Part shown: one piece after another, positions 27,309 through 35,972 of the stretch
Layout of the letters: each line of letters starts with the position of its first letter
Position numbering within the stretch: the first letter of the stretch is position 1
Assembly (NCBI RefSeq): GCF_003112455.1
Contig: NZ_BDQX01000028.1
Span: forward strand, 62,001 to 126,000
Direction: 5' to 3'
DNA from: Paenibacillus agaridevorans
Lineage (GTDB): Bacteria > Bacillota > Bacilli > Paenibacillales > Paenibacillaceae
DNA: 64,000 nt
Program-made: the position numbers and the translations under genes
Notes under the pieces: generated by a model
Told to the model about the DNA's origin: nothing
Databases searched by the model: none
Seen by the model: the letters and a program-made list of their open reading frames with translations, nothing else

Positions 27309-30265
27309 GGCGCTCCTCCTTTCCAAGGTTGCACAATTTGCGGAATATCAAGTGTACGCAGCACTGTACCATCGCGATCTCTCAGCTTGAACTCGACCTG
27401 CTTCCGTTCCAGTTCCCGATTAATATCGGCAACCGCTTGTTCCATAACGACGCGCGGATTTTTCTTCTCCAGCACGACTTTATTCCACGCGATATCCAAA
27501 TACCTGCCTGTAAAGTAACCACCGGGAAGCTGGGGAACCTCTTTATACCATTGGAGCTGCTCTCCTATCGATTTGAGGTCTTGCTCAGGCCACGGCAGTT
27601 GTTTGAATGCCTCCATATTGGCCGTATTCCATCGGTATTCCGGTCCGTACAATGCTTCGATGTCATTGCCAAAGCGCCGCTGGGTGTCCGTAGAAGTCCA
27701 CCATTTCAAGAATTCCCAAGCATCCGACTGTTTCTCGGATTTCTGAAAGATAACTCCGGCCTGTAATGCTCCTCCGGCCCAGCGAACAACCGTCCCATCT
27801 GCCTGCTTCATGCCGGGGATCGGGGCGATCTTCCAACGCCCTGCAAGCTCGGGAGCGGCAAATTGAACTTGCAAATAAGTATTGAAGTCAACGACACCTA
27901 TCGGAATGTCGCCGATTCGAAAGTGACTATAGAAGCTGGGCACTTCCTTGGGCATTTGGTACAAATTGAACATATCTGTCCATTGTTCGAAGCCTTGCAG
28001 CGCTTCTTCGCTGTCAAGTGCGGAGTACAAACCGTCGGCAGTATAGTAGGAAGCGCCCTGTTGATACAGGAAGGGCAATCCGTCCTTGGGCGGGATATAG
28101 AAATCGAATCCGTTCTGCTGCAGCGTCGGCAGCATCCGCAGGACATCTTCCCATGTGTCCGGAGCGTTCAACTCCAATTGCTCCAAAATATCCGTACGGT
28201 AGAGCAGGACATTAAATCCTTGTATTTCGGGCAGTGCATAGTCTTTCCGATCATAATGAAACACCGATAACGCACCGGGGTGGAATCGCTTGGCGACCTC
28301 ATCGTAGTCGGGAAAACGAGATAAATCCGTCAATGCTCCCCGGGTTGCAAAGTCAATCGGCATCCCTGCGTCGACACCTAACGCCACGTCTGGCTGCCTG
28401 CCGGATATATTGCCCAGAATAAGCAGCTGCGGGTCCGGTACAATGTTGATATTAACCTGGATGCCAGTTTCAGCTGTGAAAGTTTCATCCGTTAATTGTT
28501 GAATCACGTTGACGTAATCCCGATTACGATTGACCCATACATCTATTGCTTCAGGCTTGTTACGAACATATTCAAAATTGTTAGTAAAGGAACGAAAGAA
28601 ATTGCCTAACATATGGCCGGTTCGTTGCGACCAATTGGGCTTGATCTTAGGAAGTTGTGCACCGGGCTCGGCGATCCACAGAAAATCCAACAGCAGCGGT
28701 TGATCCAGCATACGAAATGTCCATGTTCCTAAATTGTTCTGTATGGATGCAAACAGATTCAATCGATTCGGGATCGTACGCGGATGGTCTCGTAAATCAG
28801 TTAGATCTCTGGCCGCCGAATCAAAAGCATTCTCAATATCCGATCGCCCGATTGTAACTTCACCAAGCAAGCTCGACAAATCGGATAAATCCTCAATAAT
28901 AACCGTCATTTGCTCATAGAGACCGGGAATATATTTCTCCAAATCCCAATCTCGATTGAGATCCGTATTTCCCCCTGTCGAATACGATTTCTCGAAGTTC
29001 CCCGTAATTTTCCGAATGGTCTGTTCCAGCTTGCCTATTTTCTGCAAGTTGTGCAGCAGTCCTTCATAAACCGGCATAACTGGAGCGGAGCTGACGGTCA
29101 TTCTGAGGGTATGCTTCCCTTCCGTCAATTGAAACGGTAGAGGCTGTTCCTCTTCATCTGATAGCGTCAATCCCTTCCAATCCCATGATGAATTGTAAGG
29201 GAAACCGACCTGCTGCAATTGCTTGAACGGAGACTTGCCGTCGATCGTAATGGTTCTGTAAGCGTATGCATTATTGGAATATGCCTGTAAATATTTAAAT
29301 CCGATATGATAAATGCCATCTTTGGGCACATTGAATTCCCATTCAATCCATTCCCCGCTTCTGCGGAACTGGTCGCCTCCGATCGTGTTGTAACGAATAT
29401 GACCGTCTGCCGCTGGAGATATCAATGCACTATCCGTCGATTGCAGCTGAATCGACGTATTCGACTTAAGCGAGATTTGCTCGGCCTCAACCTTCTGCAG
29501 CCATTTACCTGAAGCTGTCGTTGCTGTAAGCTGATCATTTTCCCGTGTGAGCTCATCTGAAAGCATTGGATCCTGAGGGGATACCAAATATAGTCCCTGT
29601 AGCTTCATTGCATCCCGGCTAGATATTAGTCGGACTGTGTGTTTCCCCTTGGTAAAAAACCACTTTAAAGGTCTCGGGTCAACTGCGTAGTCGGTTAGTC
29701 GTACATTCTTCCAGCCATTTGCCTCAACGGAAGCAGGCCTGCGATCGTTATCAAATTCATCTCGTTCCGGTGGATAAACACTGTCCGAGTAGTGGCGTTT
29801 AAGTACAATACGCTCAGCCTCCAGGTAGGGAGAAATGCCATCGATTTGAATCCCTAACCGCAAATCGGTCTTATGATCATCGGCACTATCATAGATCACA
29901 CCCATGTTGTAATAGCCATCCTCCGGCAATTCTACCGTCCATTCAATCCACCCTTCACCTCCCTTTGACAGCAGACCTATGTCATCCGACAAGAGGTTAT
30001 ATAGCTGCGGATCGGAAAGGTCCGCGTAGTCTTCGGCAGGAAGCAGAAGTGGCTGTTTCAGCAAGGTCGAATCTTGCGTTCCTTCGGGCGCCAACGCCAG
30101 CCATTGCAAATAGGTGGGAATTCCGTTCACTTTCTCGATCGGACGTGTTTTGATTTCATTATGTGTATCCCCGTTCACAATCTGCATGGGCAAGGGACCT
30201 GTAAAGGAGAAAAGTAGGATAGAAGATAACACCACAGCTTTAACGTATTTCCAACGCCTCAACAT
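27305..30265 (-). CDS. Carbohydrate-binding-module / solute-binding-protein fusion receptor
   Basis: A 986-residue exported protein, about twice the normal receptor length. The signal peptide (residues 1-33) has no lipobox Cys. Two related beta-sandwich domains follow (about 55-235 and 258-395), each with the CBM6/35-like pattern GEWIEWEFNVPKDGIYHIGF / GWIEWTVELPEDGYYNMGV and a later GKHTLRM or GKHTVRL strand. A helical region (400-520) leads to a family 1 solute-binding domain (about 590-950; FTAETGIQVNINIVP, NAPDTWEDVLRMLP, WEFLKWWTS). It starts inside the ATPase gene (7-nt overlap; GGAGG 7 nt upstream) and is coupled to the first permease. It probably holds polymer chains near the membrane while delivering sugars. 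Confidence 0.88.
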   Translation of the reverse strand: MLRRWKYVKAVVLSSILLFSFTGPLPMQIVNGDTHNEIKTRPIEKVNGIPTYLQWLALAPEGTQDSTLLKQPLLLPAEDYADLSDPQLYNLLSDDIGLLSKGGEGWIEWTVELPEDGYYNMGVIYDSADDHKTDLRLGIQIDGISPYLEAERIVLKRHYSDSVYPPERDEFDNDRRPASVEANGWKNVRLTDYAVDPRPLKWFFTKGKHTVRLISSRDAMKLQGLYLVSPQDPMLSDELTRENDQLTATTASGKWLQKVEAEQISLKSNTSIQLQSTDSALISPAADGHIRYNTIGGDQFRRSGEWIEWEFNVPKDGIYHIGFKYLQAYSNNAYAYRTITIDGKSPFKQLQQVGFPYNSSWDWKGLTLSDEEEQPLPFQLTEGKHTLRMTVSSAPVMPVYEGLLHNLQKIGKLEQTIRKITGNFEKSYSTGGNTDLNRDWDLEKYIPGLYEQMTVIIEDLSDLSSLLGEVTIGRSDIENAFDSAARDLTDLRDHPRTIPNRLNLFASIQNNLGTWTFRMLDQPLLLDFLWIAEPGAQLPKIKPNWSQRTGHMLGNFFRSFTNNFEYVRNKPEAIDVWVNRNRDYVNVIQQLTDETFTAETGIQVNINIVPDPQLLILGNISGRQPDVALGVDAGMPIDFATRGALTDLSRFPDYDEVAKRFHPGALSVFHYDRKDYALPEIQGFNVLLYRTDILEQLELNAPDTWEDVLRMLPTLQQNGFDFYIPPKDGLPFLYQQGASYYTADGLYSALDSEEALQGFEQWTDMFNLYQMPKEVPSFYSHFRIGDIPIGVVDFNTYLQVQFAAPELAGRWKIAPIPGMKQADGTVVRWAGGALQAGVIFQKSEKQSDAWEFLKWWTSTDTQRRFGNDIEALYGPEYRWNTANMEAFKQLPWPEQDLKSIGEQLQWYKEVPQLPGGYFTGRYLDIAWNKVVLEKKNPRVVMEQAVADINRELERKQVEFKLRDRDGTVLRTLDIPQIVQPWKGGAP

Positions 30266-31377
30266 ATTAAAGCCTCCGAATTTTTATCGAAGAACAATGC
30301 ATGGTTCATATCAACGCCAACGACGATCCGTTCTCCCTCTTCGAAACGGGTTTTAGGATCTACACGCACAACGATTCTCTGCTCTTTGTTGTTTGTATAC
30401 AAGTAGGTATCCGCGCCTAACAATTCCTTAATTTCAATAACAGCCTCGAATACATTCATCTGCTGCTCAGGCTTCGCCAAATCATCATTTCGATAAAGCA
30501 GGTTTTCCGACCGAATGCCTAGAATAATCGGCTTATCGATTGATCCGTTATCACGCAGCATTTTGCTCTTATCTTCCGAAATGCGCAGCGTATGCTTGCG
30601 TGTTTCAAATAAGCTATACCCATCGCGAACCCTGACCTTTCCTTCAATAAAATTCATCTGCGGTGATCCGATAAACCCGGCCACGAACAAATTTGCCGGC
30701 CTACTATAAATTTCCTCGGGCTTCGCAACCTGCTGGATAACTCCATCTTTCATAGCTACAATGCGTGTTCCCATCGTCATTGCCTCTACTTGATCATGCG
30801 TAACATAAACCGTTGTTGTACGCAGTCTGCGATACAGCTTGCCAATCTCTTCGCGCATCTGAATACGCAGCTTGGCATCGAGATTCGACAAGGGCTCATC
30901 CAAGAGGAATACTTCAGGTTCACGAACAATGGCCCGCCCCAAAGCAACACGCTGTCTTTGTCCGCCCGACATTTGCTTTGGCAATTTATGCAGTTGCGAT
31001 TCGATGTCCAATATTTTGGCTGCGCGATTTACACGCTCATGAATTTCAGCTTTCGGTAGTTTACTTAGTCTGAGGCTAAACGCTATATTCTCATATACCG
31101 TCATATGCGGATATAGCGCATAGTTCTGGAATACCATTGCAATATTGCGATCCTTGGACGAAATATAATTGACAATCCTGTCTCCGATAATAATATTTCC
31201 TTCCGATATATCCTCCAATCCGGCCAACATCCGGAGCAAAGTGGACTTGCCGCAGCCAGAAGGACCGACAAGCACCAGAAACTCGCCATCCTCAATCTCC
31301 AGATGAAAATCCTTAACTGCTACCCGCTGCTCCCCGGCGTATTGTTTATAAATGTGTTGAAACAATACTTTAGACAC
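30259..31377 (-). CDS. Sugar ABC transporter ATPase, UgpC/MsmX-type
   Basis: A 372-residue ATP-binding subunit with all motifs: Walker A GPSGCGKST, signature MSGGQRQRVALGRA, Walker B VFLLDEPLSNLDAKL, switch His in YVTHDQVEA, and a C-terminal OB-like regulatory domain (about 240-372). The start is GTG 31377 with GGGGAG 5 nt upstream; the TTG nine codons earlier is unlikely. It is the only ABC ATPase in a window that encodes five sugar permease pairs (one cut by the edge). Ones of this family commonly serve several CUT1 importers. Confidence 0.95.
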   Translation of the reverse strand: MSKVLFQHIYKQYAGEQRVAVKDFHLEIEDGEFLVLVGPSGCGKSTLLRMLAGLEDISEGNIIIGDRIVNYISSKDRNIAMVFQNYALYPHMTVYENIAFSLRLSKLPKAEIHERVNRAAKILDIESQLHKLPKQMSGGQRQRVALGRAIVREPEVFLLDEPLSNLDAKLRIQMREEIGKLYRRLRTTTVYVTHDQVEAMTMGTRIVAMKDGVIQQVAKPEEIYSRPANLFVAGFIGSPQMNFIEGKVRVRDGYSLFETRKHTLRISEDKSKMLRDNGSIDKPIILGIRSENLLYRNDDLAKPEQQMNVFEAVIEIKELLGADTYLYTNNKEQRIVVRVDPKTRFEEGERIVVGVDMNHALFFDKNSEALIC

Positions 31378-31398
31378 GGTCGCTCCCCCCTTATGCTT

Positions 31399-31430
31399 AG
31401 TCAAGCTTCGGGTTTATCCAAAGCTTGACT
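31399..31430. terminator. Intercistronic hairpin after the lipoprotein gene
   Basis: AGTCAAGCTT (31399-31408) pairs perfectly with AAGCTTGACT (31421-31430) between the lipoprotein stop (31462) and the ATPase start. There is no T run after it, so it is more likely an mRNA-stabilising or partial-terminator stem that favours the receptor transcript over the downstream genes. Confidence 0.55.
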
Positions 31431-31461
31431 GTTATCCTCACTGTTGCCTAAATCTCTTCTC

Positions 31462-32838
31462 CTACTTGCCAAGCTTCTCTTTTAGAATTTCATTAACCTT
31501 TTGCATTCTTGATGGGAAAAACTCATGCGCACTGATCTCTTCCTCATAGGCTATGGATCCAAATTCCGTAAAGCTTAGTCCTATTTCTTTACTAGCAGGT
31601 ATGAATCTTGCAGGATCGAAATGGGTAATTCCCGGCGTATACATTAATACTTCTTTATCGAAGCCCTCATATACTGCCGCGCTCGCGAAAGCTTCCACCA
31701 ATTCCGGGTCATTGGAATTCGGGAACGAGCCGCCGAATTGAAACAATGTCTTCTGACCTTCCTTGGTCGCATCCCAGAACTTGATCAATTCCCAAGCTGC
31801 CTCTTTATGCTTGCTCGCTTTCGAGATCGACATTGGACTGAGCCAGCCGAAATTAACCTGCTTCGCTGTCCCTTTAGGCATAGTGGCGATGTCCCATTCG
31901 AATGGGAATGCTGCTTTAAAGCCTGGGAGAACGGGGCCGATCGCAGTGAAGAATAAAGATTGTCCGATATGGAACGCATTCATTTCAATTTTTGCTTCCG
32001 CCGCGCGTTTCGTATTGATTAGTGATCCGTCATTAACCATCAAATCATTAAAGAAGTTCAAATCATCCAATACTTCAGGAACGGAGCCGTCGGCAAGATT
32101 TCTCGAGAAATCTTCATTCATCGCCGCCATGTTAGGCGCATGTCCATTTGCCATCGGCAATGCCATCGACACGAAGTTATGCCACCATACGCTGTTGGTT
32201 ACGCCGAAGTGACCAGCACCCGGATTGGTAGCAGCTTTGGCCATCGTTCTGAAGTCTTCCCAAGTCCAATCTAGTTTCGGCTTCTCCAAACCGTATTGCT
32301 TTAATAAATCTTTGTTATACAGGATGAAAAATCCGTCATTGCCGCGGCTTAGCGCATAAAGCTTGCCATCTCTCTTGAAATTATCCAAATACCCATCGCG
32401 ATACGGATAGCTTTGGAATTCAGCGTCCTTCTCGGCGTACGGCGTTAAATCTTCGATAAGATCTTCTTCGATCGCCCGATCCAGCGAAGTATTCCAGATA
32501 ACATCGAGCGGCTGTCCCGCTGCAATGCTTTTAATTAACTCATCTTCGCCATTTTCCGCATACACGCCCTCCACCGTTATCCAAGGAAATTTCTTGGTGA
32601 AAGCTTCGAACATTTTAGGCCAATCCTGATTTTCTGGCGGAATGACCCAACCTACTCTCAGCGTGATGGGCTCTTGCGATTCTGGCGTTGCTTGCGATTC
32701 TACCGGGCTAGACTCTGGCTGCTTCGTCGGTGCCGTTGTAGCTTGTGGTTCATTTTTACTGCTGCATGCCGCTACAACCACTACAAGCATACAAATTGTA
32801 AGCACTTTCAAAACCTTTAATAATCCATGCTTTTTCAT
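31462..32838 (-). CDS. Sugar ABC transporter solute-binding lipoprotein
   Basis: A 458-residue family 1 binding protein. The signal MKKHGLLKVLKVL plus the lipobox VVAACSS gives lipidation at Cys25, followed by a Thr/Pro/Ser-rich linker. The binding domain has standard features (ITVEGVYAENGEDELIKSIA, LIKFWDATKEGQKTLF). It is the upstream component of a transporter completed by the ATPase and permeases downstream. It coexists in the same unit with the 986-residue fusion receptor, giving two receptors for two permease pairs. GGGAGGG lies 7 nt before the ATG. Confidence 0.94.
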   Translation of the reverse strand: MKKHGLLKVLKVLTICMLVVVVAACSSKNEPQATTAPTKQPESSPVESQATPESQEPITLRVGWVIPPENQDWPKMFEAFTKKFPWITVEGVYAENGEDELIKSIAAGQPLDVIWNTSLDRAIEEDLIEDLTPYAEKDAEFQSYPYRDGYLDNFKRDGKLYALSRGNDGFFILYNKDLLKQYGLEKPKLDWTWEDFRTMAKAATNPGAGHFGVTNSVWWHNFVSMALPMANGHAPNMAAMNEDFSRNLADGSVPEVLDDLNFFNDLMVNDGSLINTKRAAEAKIEMNAFHIGQSLFFTAIGPVLPGFKAAFPFEWDIATMPKGTAKQVNFGWLSPMSISKASKHKEAAWELIKFWDATKEGQKTLFQFGGSFPNSNDPELVEAFASAAVYEGFDKEVLMYTPGITHFDPARFIPASKEIGLSFTEFGSIAYEEEISAHEFFPSRMQKVNEILKEKLGK

Positions 32839-32883
32839 AGATAACCCTCCCGAATTCCATTTTATATTATCTTACATTGAAAC

Positions 32884-32926
32884 CTAATATTGTACCTACT
32901 ATTTTCGTGTTTTGTATCAATATTAG
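32884..32926. promoter_or_regulatory. Inverted repeat upstream of the lipoprotein gene
   Basis: CTAATATTG (32884-32892) and CAATATTAG (32918-32926) are perfect inverted 9-mers separated by 25 bp, immediately after the stop of the upstream gene. The wide gap suggests an operator rather than a terminator. The surrounding A+T-rich 88 bp is the likely promoter of the lipoprotein-led transcription unit, but no -35/-10 pair is convincing. Confidence 0.35.
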
Positions 32927-34822
32927 TTATTCGACTGATCCAAACAGGATATCTGTAAAATAATAATTGCCTCCGGGGGTCTTCGTCTTGGTGAATGCAA
33001 CTGGCAGCACAAACAGCTCCAAGGGGTCTTTCCCCTTCTGGGCTTCAATTTCCAGTACATGCTCTCCCTGGGGAAGTTCCATCTCGAATAGCCTGTGCAT
33101 ATAGCTGCGATGATAGCCTGGAATGAAATCTCTCATTTCATGATCTTCTAATACGATTTCTCCATTCAAGTGAACTTTTACCGGAAACGGAGTACCGATG
33201 ATCAACCTGACATTGCGCTTACGTGGATTGACCAACATTGTCTTAGCCTTATATGTTCCCGGCTCTTCCGTTCCCAGTAACTTGGAGAAAGAAATTTGAT
33301 TTCCAGGAATGACAACTTCAGTATGTTCCGTGCTGTCTGGCCCCCATAGCCTCCAATGGCCCGCTGATAGTAATATAAATCGAACGGTATGGCTGTTCCA
33401 TAAAGAGTTGTCGTGAAAGCGTTCGATATGGAAGGATAGTTCATAGAATGGCTGCCTATCGCTTCCCGTTTCAACAACCGTTTCCCATACCAGTTTTTCA
33501 TAAGGTTGAAGCTGATAGTTAGGGGCTTCTTCCGAACTCCATGAGGACGGAACTTCTAACGCAAGCTTCCCCTCCCATGGCTCCTCTGATTGGTTGCTTA
33601 GCGTAATAATCAGTTTTTTCCGCTCCGTCATTCCAACGGTAGGTCCTTCAGGCCCATAATCTATCGTCACCTCCAAACCTTGATTTAAAGCAGCTCCTTC
33701 AGGAAGCAGGTAGCGGTTGACTCTCACATTTTGCTCCAGCAGCCCACGAGGATTATAATCCCCGATCCATGCACCAGGGACGCGAATGTTGTCCTCCTCA
33801 ACGTAGGTCGAGCACTGACTATCGATCATAACTGGAATATTCCATATAGCGATGACCTCATTGCTCACTTGCAGCGTGCGTCTTGTGAGCTCATCCAGAT
33901 CGGCGGGGACAGAAAATCCTTTGATTTGCGGACTTACGACTACACTGTGCCCGATCGGTTTGACCCATCGGTCCGGTATACTTTCCGCTCCGCCAATGAT
34001 TCCAAGAATCGCACCGAGCGTTGCGGCCGTGCAGTCCGTATCGTAGCCGCAATTGGCCGCTTTAAGTATACAATCCTCAAAATTATCGCCGTAAATCCAG
34101 CCAAGGATCGTAAACGCTACATTCTGGGGGGCATCCGTAAAATTGTAATTCCCATACTTGCTTACAATTAATTCCCGCGCTTCAATCCACGATTTCCCCA
34201 TTGTCTTGCAATCTAGGATATCCTTAACCGCATTCGCGATCCGGCATTGCTCAGGAATAAAGGCTAAGCCGATTTGAATGAGCCGATCCCGGTCGGATTC
34301 GAGAAAAGCCGCGCTCTCGATCGCCGCAAAGAACATTTCGCCGTATACGCCTTCGCCACCAGCATGATCGACAATCGCGTCCTGATAAGCGTAATAGGCT
34401 GCCACTCCAGGTGCTCCTGGCGCCACCATAGCCCAAATTTCCGAACGAATCGGCGATCCCATGCAATCGGTAAACGGATTGTTGAACCATCCGCTTACCG
34501 GCGCTTGCAATCCATAGCGCAAGTTCGTGAGGCTATAACCGTACTCGTCAAAAGGGAAAAAGACGTGCTCGACCCATTCCTGTCCCAGTTCCTTCGAAGT
34601 GATTCTTGCGCCATACTGTTCCAGTACATGTAGCCAGACGAGCTGCAAATCAAGATCGTCGTTAGCTGTAGGCTTATCCGGGATTTCGGGGTAGAAGGTC
34701 AAATTCAGTAGTTCTGTTCTTCCCTCGTCATGACCACCCAAAGTACCGCCAATGTTTTTACCGAGCCACCCACCGAATACTTTGCGATAATAATCTTGTT
34801 CGTTTAATACGCTTTTTTTCAA
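32927..34822 (-). CDS. ADP-ribosylglycohydrolase-family protein with C-terminal beta domain
   Basis: A 631-residue cytoplasmic protein. Residues 1 to about 330 follow the all-helical ADP-ribosylglycohydrolase fold: FGGWLGKNIGGTLGG, the first acidic cluster in ANDDLDLQ, and the second acidic cluster in GYDTDCTAATLGAILG. The usual TDDT form of the first site is altered. The remainder (about 340-631) is beta-rich (VTIDYGPEGPTVGMTERKK, LNGEIVLEDHEMRDF) and resembles sugar-binding or Ig-like modules. The start is TTG 34822, 8 nt after AGGAGG; the GTG at 34831 overlaps that site. Position at the head of a sugar cluster suggests hydrolysis of a sugar N- or O-glycosidic bond rather than protein ADP-ribose removal. 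Confidence 0.85.
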   Translation of the reverse strand: MKKSVLNEQDYYRKVFGGWLGKNIGGTLGGHDEGRTELLNLTFYPEIPDKPTANDDLDLQLVWLHVLEQYGARITSKELGQEWVEHVFFPFDEYGYSLTNLRYGLQAPVSGWFNNPFTDCMGSPIRSEIWAMVAPGAPGVAAYYAYQDAIVDHAGGEGVYGEMFFAAIESAAFLESDRDRLIQIGLAFIPEQCRIANAVKDILDCKTMGKSWIEARELIVSKYGNYNFTDAPQNVAFTILGWIYGDNFEDCILKAANCGYDTDCTAATLGAILGIIGGAESIPDRWVKPIGHSVVVSPQIKGFSVPADLDELTRRTLQVSNEVIAIWNIPVMIDSQCSTYVEEDNIRVPGAWIGDYNPRGLLEQNVRVNRYLLPEGAALNQGLEVTIDYGPEGPTVGMTERKKLIITLSNQSEEPWEGKLALEVPSSWSSEEAPNYQLQPYEKLVWETVVETGSDRQPFYELSFHIERFHDNSLWNSHTVRFILLSAGHWRLWGPDSTEHTEVVIPGNQISFSKLLGTEEPGTYKAKTMLVNPRKRNVRLIIGTPFPVKVHLNGEIVLEDHEMRDFIPGYHRSYMHRLFEMELPQGEHVLEIEAQKGKDPLELFVLPVAFTKTKTPGGNYYFTDILFGSVE

Positions 34823-34889
34823 TCCGCTCACCTCCTCTTATCTTCAATGAATACAACTCAACATCACCATCACCATCATGTCGAATGGA

Positions 34890-34919
34890 TTGACTCAATA
34901 GGTGACTCATCTGTATAAT
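34890..34919 (+). promoter_or_regulatory. Sigma-A promoter for the AraC gene at 35013
   Basis: TTGACT (34890-34895) and TATAAT (34914-34919) are separated by 18 bp. The predicted transcription start is about 85 nt before the ATG at 35013. Confidence 0.7.
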
Positions 34920-34933
34920 TGTAAGTGTTTTCA
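34920..34933 (+). promoter_or_regulatory. cre-like CcpA site at the AraC promoter
   Basis: TGTAAGTGTTTTCA matches the CcpA cre consensus (TGWAANCGNTNWCA) except for T in place of the central C. It begins at the base after the -10 box, where bound CcpA would block initiation. This would place the regulator, and through it the sugar cluster, under glucose repression. Confidence 0.45.
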
Positions 34934-35012
34934 TTATATGGCTTCCTATTCAATAACAACATTGCTAGGATTAATGTTTGCTTATCGAAGAATGTGTAAA
35001 GGAGGCTTCAGA

Positions 35013-35954
35013 ATGGACTACTTTTCTATAAACGGACTGTCCAGACTAGACGTAAAGTGGTCGCGATTGTACAACATAGACCCAAACTTTCTGATACCGC
35101 GGGCAAATCCGCACTATGAACTGATCATGGTTGCTGATAGTCCTGTATTCATTCAAGTCGGACAAGAGAAATATACTTTGAACGGCGGGGACTGCTTACT
35201 CTTGTTGCCTTGGGAGGAGCATTTCGCCTGGAAACCCGGGGGCGGCAGCTTCTTCTGGGTTCAATTCTCATCCGACCCGTCACTTGAATTAATAGATGCA
35301 GGAGATAATTTAACCTCGCTGCTTAAGATTTGCCATACGAGTTCAAATTTTTTACGTACCTCTACGAATGAACATGCAGGGAAACTAATTATTCCTCGTC
35401 TTTATACTCCGTCGCGTCGTTATGAATGCTTGCATACGTTCGAAATCATGATCAACGAATTCAACAAACCGAAAGGTTATTACCATTATCGATTAAATCG
35501 CTGCTTGGCCAAATTAATCGAAATATCTGCGGAGGATTTACTGGATAAAGTCATGTCCGACATCAACTTGCCCGCATCCATCATCACTTACCAACGACTC
35601 GTGGAAATATTGAACGAAAGCTATATGCTGGAATGCACCGCTGCGTCTATAGAGAGAATGCTAGACCGAAAATACGAATATCTCTGCAACATATTCAAGA
35701 AATATTCGGGCATAACGATTAACCTGTATCTGCAACAACTCCGAATACAAAGGGCTAAGTATTTGCTTCGTGAAACCGAGAAGTCCGTGCAAGATATTGC
35801 CTTTGAATTAAGCTTTGAGAACCCTTTGTATTTCAGCAAAACGTTCAAAAAGCTGGAAGGATTATCGCCTTCGCACTATCGTGATAAATTCCAAACACTC
35901 TTATCTGCTGGTAATCCATCCTTAACTAAAGCAACAGCTCCTAATCTTTATTAG
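35013..35954 (+). CDS. AraC-family transcriptional regulator with cupin sensor
   Basis: A 313-residue regulator. Residues 1 to about 150 form an AraC-type cupin (YELIMVADSPVFIQVGQEKY, LLLLPWEEHFAW). The last 100 residues hold the DNA-binding domain with the second helix-turn-helix VQDIAFELSFENPLYFSKTF. The ATG at 35013 (MDYFSING) has AAAGGAGG 7 nt upstream; the frame is open further upstream but without a start signal. It is divergent from the ADP-ribosylglycohydrolase-like gene and thus from the long leftward cluster, its likely target. Confidence 0.93.
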   Translation: MDYFSINGLSRLDVKWSRLYNIDPNFLIPRANPHYELIMVADSPVFIQVGQEKYTLNGGDCLLLLPWEEHFAWKPGGGSFFWVQFSSDPSLELIDAGDNLTSLLKICHTSSNFLRTSTNEHAGKLIIPRLYTPSRRYECLHTFEIMINEFNKPKGYYHYRLNRCLAKLIEISAEDLLDKVMSDINLPASIITYQRLVEILNESYMLECTAASIERMLDRKYEYLCNIFKKYSGITINLYLQQLRIQRAKYLLRETEKSVQDIAFELSFENPLYFSKTFKKLEGLSPSHYRDKFQTLLSAGNPSLTKATAPNLY

Positions 35955-35967
35955 ATAGGAGCTGTTG
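35932..35967. terminator. Bidirectional terminator between convergent genes
   Basis: CAACAGCTCCTA (35932-35943) and TAGGAGCTGTTG (35956-35967) form a perfect 12-bp stem with a 12-nt loop. It overlaps the last codons of the AraC gene and lies just before the end of the SGNH gene (35973), so it can serve both. Confidence 0.75.
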
Positions 35968-35972
35968 TTCAT

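Noticed and set aside
34864-34879. CAT/CAC triplet run upstream of the ADP-ribosylglycohydrolase-like gene
   Set aside because: Only about five imperfect units; too short to count as a real repeat or phase-variable tract.
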